A DNA stretch of 64,000 nucleotides from Klebsiella huaxiensis (GTDB taxonomy: Bacteria > Pseudomonadota > Gammaproteobacteria > Enterobacterales > Enterobacteriaceae): positions 806,001-870,000 of the forward strand of contig NZ_CP036175.1 in assembly GCF_003261575.2 (NCBI RefSeq), given 5' to 3'. Made by a program: the position numbers and the translations under genes. This document shows, piece by piece, positions 53,430 through 61,252 of the stretch. The notes under the pieces were generated by a model, which searched no databases, had not been told where the DNA came from, and saw only the letters and a program-made list of their open reading frames with translations. How positions within the stretch are numbered: position 1 is the stretch's first letter; every line of letters begins with the position of its first letter.

Positions 53430-54737
53430 TTAAGACGGTGCAAACAGAGTGGGCAGCATTAAGCTGACCTGTGGGAAGTAGCAGATAATCGCCATCACCA
53501 CAAATAGCGCCAGAAACATGGGCAGCAGTGGCTTTATCACCCGATCAATGCTCACTTTTCCGATGCTGCACCCGACAAACAGAATGGTGCCTACCGGTGG
53601 AGTACAAAGCCCAATCGTTAAGTTAAATACCATGATGATGCCAAAGTGAATTGGATCTATCCCCAGGTGTTGTGCTATGGGTAAGAATATTGGAGTAAAT
53701 ATCAATATCGCTGGCGTTATATCCATAAAAGTACCGACGAAGAGTAAAATTATATTAATAATAAATAATATTACCCATTTATTCTCTGACATACTGGTAA
53801 TCATTTCATTAATGAACTCAGGAATGTCAGCATTCGTCATTGCCCATGACATTCCCATAGAACAGCCGACCAGTAATAATACAATTGAACTGGTTACGAC
53901 GGACTCTAGAAGTATGCCATGGATTTTCTTGAGATTAATCTCTTTATAGATTATCGCTAAGCCTAAACTATAGATAACTGCTATAGCGGATGCTTCAGTC
54001 GGCGTAAATACGCCACAAATGATACCGCCAATAATAATGAAAATGAGAAGTAAGCTGGGTATTGAATCGCGGAACACGGTCAAGAACTGGTGTCGGTTAA
54101 TCCTTTCGGCAACAGGATAATGATGGCGACGCGCGTGTAGTGCGGCCACCGCCATCAATGCCAGTGCGGTAAGAATACCAGGAATATAACCTGCCAGAAA
54201 TAAAGCAGCAACCGAGGTGCCGCCGCTCGCCAGAGAGTAAACAATGAGTACGTTACTAGGTGGGATCATCAGGCCTATTGGGGCTGAGGCGACATTAACC
54301 GCTGCAGAGAAAGCCGGGTCATAGCCTTCTTTTTCCTGTAGAGGCGACATGATACCCCCTACCGCTGCAGCTGAGGCGACTGCCGAACCGGATATAGCAC
54401 CGAATAATGTATTAGCCAGGATATTACAATGGGCCAGCGAGCCGGGAAGACGACCAACAAGAGCCTGTGCCAGGTTAACCAGCCGTCTGGCTATTCCCCC
54501 GGTATTCATAATATTCCCAGCTAATACAAAGAATGGAATTGCCAATAACGTAAAACCATCAAGGCCCACGGTCATTTTCTGTGAAATGACGGAAATTGCA
54601 GCATCAGGAGGTAAAGAAATAATGATTGAAAACAATGAAGAAAGGCCAATGGAAAATGTAATAGGCACTCCAATGGCCAACATTGCGACAAAACTACCAA
54701 ATAAAACAATTATGGGGTAAATATATTCGAAGTCCAT
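53430..54737 (-). CDS. TRAP transporter large permease subunit (DctM/YiaN-like)
   Basis: A 435-residue, very hydrophobic protein with about 12 membrane segments. Characteristic TRAP-L motifs are present: AGNIMNTGGIARRLVNLAQ near residue 71, GSAVASAAAVGGIM, and MIPPSNVLIVY near residue 161, and a second repeat with LCTPPVGTILFV. It is the sodium-coupled channel half of the importer and works with the small subunit encoded ten bases upstream and the binding protein DctP. Last gene of the accessory operon. Substrate probably a sugar acid, from neighbouring genes. Confidence 0.95.
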   Translation of the reverse strand: MDFEYIYPIIVLFGSFVAMLAIGVPITFSIGLSSLFSIIISLPPDAAISVISQKMTVGLDGFTLLAIPFFVLAGNIMNTGGIARRLVNLAQALVGRLPGSLAHCNILANTLFGAISGSAVASAAAVGGIMSPLQEKEGYDPAFSAAVNVASAPIGLMIPPSNVLIVYSLASGGTSVAALFLAGYIPGILTALALMAVAALHARRHHYPVAERINRHQFLTVFRDSIPSLLLIFIIIGGIICGVFTPTEASAIAVIYSLGLAIIYKEINLKKIHGILLESVVTSSIVLLLVGCSMGMSWAMTNADIPEFINEMITSMSENKWVILFIINIILLFVGTFMDITPAILIFTPIFLPIAQHLGIDPIHFGIIMVFNLTIGLCTPPVGTILFVGCSIGKVSIDRVIKPLLPMFLALFVVMAIICYFPQVSLMLPTLFAPS

Positions 54738-54747
54738 GCTTCCCTCA

Positions 54748-55230
54748 TCAATGAGAATGCCGGTTATGATAATTTTCTACGATATTTGAAATAGTATAAT
54801 AGAGCAGGATTACGCCGCTGATCGGCATGACCCAATACACCTTATCCATAGGCCATTTTAATACTGGCGATATCTGATTGACGTGAGATGCCTTTTCTAC
54901 AACGATATTTCCACCGTAAATCATGAACGTAATGGCAAAAATCGCGATAACCATCTGGATGAAGCTATCAAGCCGTCGTGCAGTTGCTGGTGATACTTTC
55001 TGAGCCAATAAATCAATTGATAAATGCTTTTTAATACCCGCGGTATACACACCTCCAAGTAATATTATCCACATAAAAAGGATTTGAGTGATTTCATCGA
55101 TCACCGTACTTGGCGAGTTAAATATAAATCGCGCGACGACTTGCCATGAGACACAGGCAACCATGATGGCTAAAATAGTACAGCAGCATCCAGCAAGTAT
55201 TCTATTAAGGGAATTAGTTAGCGTTTGCAT
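54748..55230 (-). CDS. TRAP transporter small permease subunit (DctQ-like)
   Basis: A 160-residue protein with four predicted membrane segments, starting MQTLTNSLNRILAGCCC at 55230 (AGGA lies seven bases upstream); a further-upstream ATG lacks support. The DctQ hallmark WQVVARFIFNSPSTVIDEIT near residues 31-50 is clear. It pairs with the large subunit in a one-to-one complex. Follows the binding-protein gene by 40 bases. Confidence 0.93.
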   Translation of the reverse strand: MQTLTNSLNRILAGCCCTILAIMVACVSWQVVARFIFNSPSTVIDEITQILFMWIILLGGVYTAGIKKHLSIDLLAQKVSPATARRLDSFIQMVIAIFAITFMIYGGNIVVEKASHVNQISPVLKWPMDKVYWVMPISGVILLYYTISNIVENYHNRHSH

Positions 55231-55270
55231 ATAACATCCTGTAAAGGGCAGAAATAATCTGCCCATAGAT

Positions 55271-56254
55271 TTACATATTTTCTACCTGATCCAGATCTTT
55301 GGCTGATTGTGCATCTTTAGCACGGAATTCATCGAAGAGTGGCTTAACGCGCTGTTTAAATTCTGACTTATCGACATCGACCACCGTGGCGTTCATTGCT
55401 TTTATTTTCTCGTAAGCTTCTTTTTCTGCTGCCGGCCAAATAACATCTTTCATTTGCAGCATCGACTCATCTGCCGCTTTGTATAAGGCTTCACGATTTT
55501 TATCACTCAATGTGCTGAGTACCTGGGTACTCACGACTAAAACATCAGGTACCATGGTGTGCTCATCCCGTGAATAAACTTTCGCGACTTCAGCGTGGCG
55601 CATATCGGCATATACGACGGTGCTATTTTCGCCACCATCAACCACACCTTGCTGGAGCGCGGTGTATAATTCACCCTGTGCCATTGGTGTCGCAACACCA
55701 CCCAATGCCTTAACCATTGCAATCGCGCTTGGACTGGATTGAACGCGGATTTTCATGCCAGCCAGGTCAGCTGGTTTGGTGATGGGCTTGTTGGCGTAAA
55801 GGCTTCTGGCCCCGCCATCATAATAGGTCAGGCCGATAAAACCTTTATTTTCAGACGATTTTAAAATTCTTTTCCCCAGATCGCTTTGCAGCACCCGATA
55901 GTAATGATCGCGATCTTTGAATAAAAAAGGAAGACTAAACAGACTATACTCAGAAGCAAAAGATTCCAGTGATGCAGCGTTGACTTTCACCATTTGCAGG
56001 GCGCCCGAGTTCATCAACTCAAGGGATTCTCTCTCATTACCGAGAGTTGCATTTGGGTAGATACGGATAACTAAATCACCATCGGAGTATTCTTTTGTTT
56101 TTTCTGCTAAATAGCTCATGGCCTTATGCACAGCATGACTTTTGTCCTGATTGTGGCTGAGTTTAAGCGTGGTTTTGGCCAATGCAGAGTTCGAGATTAA
56201 TATACAGCTGACGAGTAGCATTACGGATTTTTTTAACAGGCCAGAGGTTTTCAT
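55271..56254 (-). CDS. TRAP transporter periplasmic solute-binding protein (DctP family)
   Basis: A 327-residue secreted protein with signal MKTSGLLKKSVMLLVSCILI ending at ALA. The DctP fold is shown by NATLGNERESLELMNSGALQ near residues 67-86 and DLAGMKIRVQSSPSAIAMVK, whose arginine salt-bridges the substrate carboxylate in known structures. It delivers an organic acid to the DctQM permease. Genes on both sides point to a hexonate or related sugar acid. Confidence 0.95.
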   Translation of the reverse strand: MKTSGLLKKSVMLLVSCILISNSALAKTTLKLSHNQDKSHAVHKAMSYLAEKTKEYSDGDLVIRIYPNATLGNERESLELMNSGALQMVKVNAASLESFASEYSLFSLPFLFKDRDHYYRVLQSDLGKRILKSSENKGFIGLTYYDGGARSLYANKPITKPADLAGMKIRVQSSPSAIAMVKALGGVATPMAQGELYTALQQGVVDGGENSTVVYADMRHAEVAKVYSRDEHTMVPDVLVVSTQVLSTLSDKNREALYKAADESMLQMKDVIWPAAEKEAYEKIKAMNATVVDVDKSEFKQRVKPLFDEFRAKDAQSAKDLDQVENM

Positions 56255-56324
56255 ATGATATCCTTATTAATATTTTTAATAAAAGCGATGGGGCACCATC
56301 GCTTTCTGCCGATATTTTCTCTTT

Positions 56325-57335
56325 TTAATTTCCAGACAAATATTGATAAATGCCGGACGCAACCGGGATCCCATTCTGCTGGCATTTTTCTTTATACATC
56401 ATCTGCGGATCGTTAGGGGCTAAAACTTTTTCAACGCCAGGGACCGGTTTGACCCTGCGCAGTTCAGTAACCATCTGCGCCATTTTTTTAGCAAACTCAT
56501 TATTGCCTAATGTTGCCGGGTCAATGACGATGATTAAACTGGCGAGTTTGCGCATTTTTTCATAATCACCGTACATCCGTACAATATGATTACCAAAGCT
56601 TGCGCCCATTAATATCCCGGTCAATGCATCTATCGCTAGTGCAATGCCTGAACCTTTATGTCCGCCAAAGGGGAGTAAATTTTCAATTTTATGCGGGTCG
56701 GTTGTAACGTTGCCGTCTTTATCAATGGCCAGGCCTTCAGCAATAGGCTTGCCCGTTTCTTTGGCATGTAAAATTTTACCAAAAGCCGTTGCGCTGGTGG
56801 CCATATCGACGATCATCGGATAGCTATTCTCGACCGGAAACCCGAATGCGATAGGGTTTGTGCCGATAAAGCGTTCCGCACCGCCATGAGGCGCGACGCA
56901 GGTATCCGTTTGAGTCATGATGATGGCAATCATTCCCTGCCTGGCCACTCTCTCGGCGAAGTAGGATAAGGCGCCACAATGAGAGGTATTTTTGACGCCG
57001 ACAAAACCCAGCCCGTGATTTTTCGCAAGCTGAATGGCATGATCGGTTGCGCCAATCAACGCGGAATGCCCCATACCGTCGTCTGAATTGAGAATAGCCA
57101 CTGAGGGGGAAATTTGCTCAATGCTAAACTGCGCTTTTTTATTTAAACCACCTGCTTTTAACCGGGTACAGTAATGCTCAACGCGCATGACGCCATGAGA
57201 ATGCACACCTGTTATATCCGCATGCACCAATACATCTGTTACCTGCTGTGCGGTTGATTCATCAAGCCCGGCGGAAAATAGCTTAGCGTATACCAAAGAT
57301 TTTAAATTCTCTTCTTTTACATATACTGTAGACAT
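56325..57335 (-). CDS. Malate/L-lactate/ureidoglycolate dehydrogenase-family oxidoreductase (AllD-like)
   Basis: A 336-residue member of the LDH2/MDH2 family. ADITGVHSHGVMRVEHYCTR near residues 39-58 and GFVGVKNTSHCGALSYFAER are typical, including the catalytic His-X-His and the NAD(P)H-binding GGHKGSGIALAIDAL. Overall it resembles E. coli AllD, ureidoglycolate dehydrogenase, and YiaK-like enzymes that act on 2-oxo/2-hydroxy acids. In this operon it more likely handles a sugar-acid intermediate than ureidoglycolate; no allantoin genes are near. It lies between the transporter and two other dehydrogenases. Confidence 0.85.
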   Translation of the reverse strand: MSTVYVKEENLKSLVYAKLFSAGLDESTAQQVTDVLVHADITGVHSHGVMRVEHYCTRLKAGGLNKKAQFSIEQISPSVAILNSDDGMGHSALIGATDHAIQLAKNHGLGFVGVKNTSHCGALSYFAERVARQGMIAIIMTQTDTCVAPHGGAERFIGTNPIAFGFPVENSYPMIVDMATSATAFGKILHAKETGKPIAEGLAIDKDGNVTTDPHKIENLLPFGGHKGSGIALAIDALTGILMGASFGNHIVRMYGDYEKMRKLASLIIVIDPATLGNNEFAKKMAQMVTELRRVKPVPGVEKVLAPNDPQMMYKEKCQQNGIPVASGIYQYLSGN

Positions 57336-57345
57336 GTTAACCCCA

Positions 57346-58362
57346 TTAAAAATTGATAACGCCTTTAACCATTTCTTTGTTTTCGACTACGTTTTTCTGG
57401 TAGTCATTACCTATGGTGAAAAAATCAAACTCGGTATTTTTCATCATGTCTTCATTGATTAATCCGGCACTCATTAATTGAATGACGCATTCAAAATCTT
57501 CGCGTGTAGCGTTACGACTACTGATTAGCGTGGTTTCTTTTTTATGGAAAGTGGGGTCATCCATAATAAGCTCGCCGATATATAGTCCAATAAATACGAC
57601 CTTGCCACCGTGGCGAATGAGATTAATATCGTTGCTCATCGAGGATTTGTTACCCGTGGCGTCAAGTACCGTACAGGCAAGTTCACCGTTAAACAGGCGA
57701 CGTAGTTCACTAATAAAATCCTCTGCCGTTGGGTCTAATGATTCGATGCCAATATTCTGGCTGACCAGCTGTCGGCGCTTGGCATCAATATCGGCAACGA
57801 CGACCTTTGCGCCTTTGGCTTTAGCAATCGCTGAGGTGGCTAAACCAATGGGGCCAGCGCCGATGACCAGGATATTTTGTGCGGGCTGTATCTCTGCGCG
57901 ACGAACGGCATGAGCCCCAATCGCGAAGCATTCCACCAGCGCGCCTGCGCTATCGCTTAACTGTTCGGGAAGTTCTACCAGGTTTTTCTCATGAACGGCC
58001 AGGTATTCGCTGAAACCGCCATCCTGGTGTACGCCATAAAGCGATACGTGTTCGCAGCAGTTGGTTTTTCCTTCTTTACATGCTGCGCATTGGTTGCACG
58101 GGATGCAGGGGATAACGGAATAGCGTTGACCGCTCTTTATGTTGGAGCACTCTTTTCCTGTCGAAATGGCTTCGCCGCAGATCTCATGCCCAAGTACTCT
58201 GGGATAGGAGAAAAAAGGCTGGCGTCCGGCGAAGGCATGAATATCGGTGCCGCATATCCCGACAGCTTTAATCTTTAATAATACTTCGTCGTTTTCTGGT
58301 ACTGGTACTGGTCGTTCAATATATTCGATGCTACCAGGATTATGGCAAATTAAGGTTTTCAT
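57346..58362 (-). CDS. Zinc-dependent polyol/hexonate dehydrogenase (LgoD/RspB-like)
   Basis: A 338-residue medium-chain dehydrogenase. The catalytic-zinc site is seen in GICGTDIHAF and LGHEICGE, and the structural zinc cysteines in CIPCNQCAACKEGKTNCC. The NAD-binding VIGAGPIGLATSA starts near residue 167. It is strikingly like E. coli LgoD/YjjN (QPFFSYPRVLGHEICGE is shared), which oxidises L-galactonate at C5; RspB relatives do the same with L-gulonate. Expected to make tagaturonate or fructuronate. Its stop is ten bases before the AllD-like gene; its start overlaps the upstream reductase stop by one base. Confidence 0.9.
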   Translation of the reverse strand: MKTLICHNPGSIEYIERPVPVPENDEVLLKIKAVGICGTDIHAFAGRQPFFSYPRVLGHEICGEAISTGKECSNIKSGQRYSVIPCIPCNQCAACKEGKTNCCEHVSLYGVHQDGGFSEYLAVHEKNLVELPEQLSDSAGALVECFAIGAHAVRRAEIQPAQNILVIGAGPIGLATSAIAKAKGAKVVVADIDAKRRQLVSQNIGIESLDPTAEDFISELRRLFNGELACTVLDATGNKSSMSNDINLIRHGGKVVFIGLYIGELIMDDPTFHKKETTLISSRNATREDFECVIQLMSAGLINEDMMKNTEFDFFTIGNDYQKNVVENKEMVKGVINF

Positions 58363-59831
58363 TAAGATTTTCCAGATAATAAATGTGCAATTGTTTCTTC
58401 GATACCCAATGAATCAATACGCGTAAAGGTGTTTTTAATTTCTTCGACAAAATCCGTATCGTTATTTAACTTGCCAAATATAGATTCGATTTGCAGCAAG
58501 GACAGCGCCTGCTGCCATGCCGAGTGCTGGCCGGATATGGCTTCTATAAACTGCGGTAATAGCGGGTCGCTAATATTCTGGTTGTCGTCAATGTTTTTTA
58601 TTACATAGTGCAGCCAACCAGCAATTAATATTGAAAGCGCATGTGAATTTTTATTTTGTTGATGCAAAATTTTCCACGGCGTAAGGGCTCGCTGAGGAAG
58701 CTTTTGTGAGCCATCCATCGCTATTTGCGCTGTACGATGCTTCACATTGCGGTTGCTAAACCGTTCAATAAGCAAATCGGCATAGTTATCAAGAGAAATA
58801 TTTAGCTGTGGATTTAATGTTTGCGCCTGCTCATCAATCATAAGCAGGCGGGTGGCGGCACGAAATTGCGGATCCTCCATGCATTGATAGATAAATTCGT
58901 AGCCCGCCAGGCTACCGTTGTAGGCCAGAAATGAGTGGCTGCCATTTAGCATCCGGAGTTTCATTTCTTCATAGGGTTGAACATCTGCAACAAACATTGC
59001 GCCCGCTTTATCCCAGTCAGGACGACCGCGAACAAAGTTGTCTTCAATGACCCATTGACGGAAATCCTCACAAACAATTCCGCAAGGGTCTGCATAGCCT
59101 GTTTTTTCTTGCAGCATGGCGAATTGTTGTTCGGTCATTGCCGGCACAATGCGATCTACCATGGTTCCTGGAAACGTCACCTTTTCTTCAATCCACTTTC
59201 CCAATTCGGCACTGAGGCGAGTGGCAAAGCCCGTTATCGCATTGCGGGTGAGATGCCCGTTGTCAGGAATGTTGTCGCAGGAGAGTACGCTGAAAGGAGG
59301 TAAACCGAGATCTTTACGCCGCTGCAGGGCGCAGACGATCAGTGCAATCGCTGATGTTGGCTGCTGTGGGTTCTCAAGATCCTTGATGATCAAGGGATTG
59401 GAGAAATCTAATGCCCGTGTCTGCGGATCGATGCAGTAACCTTTTTCCGTAATCGTCAGGGAGACGATTTTAACCTGCGGTTCAAGGAGTTTTTCTATTG
59501 CCGCTTCAATTCCGCTCGCCGGGGTATGGATCCCGCCAATCACAGAACGGACCAGGCGCGAAGTGTTTGCGGATGATGAGGTTTCCAGCACGCTAAACAG
59601 GCCTTCCTGATGGTTTAGTGTGTTGACCAAATCAGCAGTGCCAAAAAGATTTATTTCAAATATTCCCCACGCTTTTTCTGAAACCTGGTTGGTGAGATCG
59701 CTATAAATGGCCTGGTGACCCCGATGAAATGCCCCGAAGCCAATATGGATGATATCGGCCTGAAGATCTTCGCGTGGGTAGCTTGTCGCGGCATCGTACC
59801 GAGCTGTTGTTATATTTTCCTTTCCTGACAT
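58362..59831 (-). CDS. Mannitol dehydrogenase-family fructuronate/tagaturonate reductase (UxuB/YdfI-like)
   Basis: A 489-residue long-chain polyol dehydrogenase, taken from MSGKENITTARYDAATSYPR; a 32-codon upstream extension is AT-rich and lies over the operator repeats, so it is rejected. HIGFGAFHRGHQAIYSD near residue 29 is the NAD site; MVDRIVPAMTE, EDFRQWVIEDNF and KLRMLNGSHSFLAYNG are family signatures with the catalytic lysine/asparagine/histidine. It resembles E. coli YdfI and UxuB, which reduce fructuronate to mannonate. First gene of the operon, 1 base overlap with the next. The D-mannonate or altronate dehydratase needed next is not in the window. Confidence 0.92.
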   Translation of the reverse strand: MSGKENITTARYDAATSYPREDLQADIIHIGFGAFHRGHQAIYSDLTNQVSEKAWGIFEINLFGTADLVNTLNHQEGLFSVLETSSSANTSRLVRSVIGGIHTPASGIEAAIEKLLEPQVKIVSLTITEKGYCIDPQTRALDFSNPLIIKDLENPQQPTSAIALIVCALQRRKDLGLPPFSVLSCDNIPDNGHLTRNAITGFATRLSAELGKWIEEKVTFPGTMVDRIVPAMTEQQFAMLQEKTGYADPCGIVCEDFRQWVIEDNFVRGRPDWDKAGAMFVADVQPYEEMKLRMLNGSHSFLAYNGSLAGYEFIYQCMEDPQFRAATRLLMIDEQAQTLNPQLNISLDNYADLLIERFSNRNVKHRTAQIAMDGSQKLPQRALTPWKILHQQNKNSHALSILIAGWLHYVIKNIDDNQNISDPLLPQFIEAISGQHSAWQQALSLLQIESIFGKLNNDTDFVEEIKNTFTRIDSLGIEETIAHLLSGKS

Positions 59832-59866
59832 CGTGGTATCACTCTTGTGGTTGTCATTAAATTGCG

Positions 59867-59897
59867 TAGACCAATTTATGACAATCACTAGACCAAA
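59867..59897 (-). promoter_or_regulatory. Operator half-site pair, promoter-proximal
   Basis: TAGACCAAT (59867) and TAGACCAAA (59889) are direct repeats 22 bases apart, i.e. two helical turns. Each equals half of the palindrome ATTGGTATACCAAT known for UxuR/ExuR-type GntR repressors, with one change. Only 36 bases separate the pair from the first gene of the operon. Confidence 0.5.
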
Positions 59898-60058
59898 AAA
59901 AGTGATTGAAGTCGCATAAATAGACAAGGGTAAGAATTAAGGGAAATATTAATATCACGAATTGTTGTAATTGAATGATTTTTATGAATTTATAACTAAG
60001 GGATTATTTTTGCAGTGACGAGAAGAGTATGAAATTTTTGGTGTGTATGGCAGGTAGC

Positions 60059-60109
60059 TATACCAATATCTTCTAGATAATAGACCAATGATGAAGGTTG
60101 TAGACCAGG
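60059..60109 (-). promoter_or_regulatory. Operator half-site triplet, distal
   Basis: TATACCAAT (60059), TAGACCAAT (60081) and TAGACCAGG (60101) are repeated with spacings of 22 and 20 bases, again on one face of the helix. They lie between the GntR gene and the operon, about 190 bases before the promoter-proximal pair, a distance suited to DNA looping by the repressor. Confidence 0.5.
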
Positions 60110-60190
60110 TTAGCTGGGGGAAAAAAGAGAGAAGTGCAGAGCAACAGGGAATGATCGGTGCAATGGTGATGCTCTGCAGGTAAGGTGATG

Positions 60191-60940
60191 CTAGGTGGCA
60201 AAGAAGAAATCATCAAAATCGCTAATAGAAGAGTCTTGCTTAAAGATTTTTATTAACTCGTTTTTACTGTTTTCCAGATGCTTCCAGGAAGCTTGCCTGG
60301 CCAGCTCAGCATCCTTTTGCTGAAGGGCAAGGAAAATGGCTCGATGATCCTCCAGCCACTGCATGCGCAGATGCTTTTCATGCAGGTACTTATAGTTAAG
60401 TTTTTTCCAGCGCGGGTTTTCGGTTCTTACCGCCCGCCACAGCTCTGCCGCTTGTTTAATTAACACTCTGTTCTGCGTCGATTCGGCAATAATGCTGTGG
60501 AACTGGTGATCTAAATCCTCAAACGTATCGCTTTCACCAGCGATTGCTTTTTCTTGTAACGCAATGATTTTCTTTAATTCAAGTAGTTCGTTGAAGCGAA
60601 TTTGTGTGGCGGCAAAACCGGTAATGTTGCTCTCTATCACCTGGCGAGCCTGCAAAAGTTCGAAGGGGCCGATTTCAGAATAGGGCATCAATGATTTCTG
60701 ATTTAACGCGTTTGAGTTATCAACAAAAAAGATCCCGGACCCCTGTTTGACTTCCAGCACGCCTTTAAGCTCCAGCATGATAATCGCATCACGGATGGTG
60801 GTGCGGCTGGTGTTGAATCGCTCGCTAAGCTCACGTTCAGAAGGCAAGCGTTCGCCGGATTTAAATACGCCGGAATAGAGTAATTCTTCGATCTGTAGAC
60901 CAATATCGTAATAGCGGCGTTTTGTAATAACTTGTTCCAT
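60191..60940 (-). CDS. GntR/FadR-family regulator, UxuR/ExuR-like
   Basis: A 249-residue repressor taken from MEQVITKRRYYDIGLQIEEL; the frame is open 41 codons further but that part is not conserved. Winged HTH: GERLPSERELSERFNTSRTT then LEVKQGSGIFFVD. The FCD effector domain (GPFELLQARQVIESNITGFA onward) is very like E. coli UxuR, ExuR and LgoR. It most likely binds the hexuronate or hexonate handled by the adjacent operon. It is transcribed in the same direction as that operon but is separated by a 359-base regulatory region. Confidence 0.92.
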   Translation of the reverse strand: MEQVITKRRYYDIGLQIEELLYSGVFKSGERLPSERELSERFNTSRTTIRDAIIMLELKGVLEVKQGSGIFFVDNSNALNQKSLMPYSEIGPFELLQARQVIESNITGFAATQIRFNELLELKKIIALQEKAIAGESDTFEDLDHQFHSIIAESTQNRVLIKQAAELWRAVRTENPRWKKLNYKYLHEKHLRMQWLEDHRAIFLALQQKDAELARQASWKHLENSKNELIKIFKQDSSISDFDDFFFAT

Positions 60941-61026
60941 ACTAAGCCTTATATGTAGTGCTCCTGGAGGGCCAACCGCGCAGTCTGCGGCGGATATCCG
61001 ACCGGGGGTACTCCTGTTCCCGTATG

Positions 61027-61036
61027 AGGTATACCT
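61027..61036. promoter_or_regulatory. GGTATACC palindrome, candidate autoregulatory operator
   Basis: AGGTATACCT is a perfect 10-bp palindrome with the core of the UxuR/ExuR consensus ATTGGTATACCAAT. It lies 87 bases upstream of the GntR start codon. Confidence 0.45.
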
Positions 61037-61201
61037 GGTGTCTGGCATGAATAGTAGCGGCACTTGTTGGGAAACTGCCAGCTTTAAACCAACAACAATG
61101 ACAAAATTTTATGTTTGACCTGGAGCGGAGATAAGCAATAGAAGCGAGAGACTTTTGTCCATCAATCTTCGACGCCCCTTCATTCTCCCATCGTTACGGC
61201 T

Positions 61202-61207
61202 TATAAT
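61202..61207 (+). promoter_or_regulatory. -10 box of the ygiQ promoter
   Basis: TATAAT, perfect consensus, 45 bases before the ygiQ ATG. The -35 region (TTCATT, 61179-61184) is weak. Confidence 0.5.
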
Positions 61208-61252
61208 CGCCGCCCTTTTGATTATTTTTTTATCATTTTCCCCGGAAGCAAT

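Larger units (their letters stand above)
59832..60190. promoter_or_regulatory. Regulatory region upstream of the sugar-acid operon
   Basis: 359 AT-rich bases without a gene, between the stop of the GntR gene and the start of the reductase. It carries five ATTGGT(C/A)TA-type half-sites in the same orientation, in two clusters about 160 bases apart, annotated separately. An 8-bp inverted repeat, CAATCACT (59882-59889) and AGTGATTG (59901-59908), overlaps one half-site. Confidence 0.6.
60941..61252. other. Intergenic region between the GntR gene and ygiQ
   Basis: 312 bases between divergent genes. It holds the GntR promoter, a GGTATACC-core palindrome (separate entry), and the ygiQ promoter with TATAAT at 61202. 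I see no RNA gene or repeat. Confidence 0.6.
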
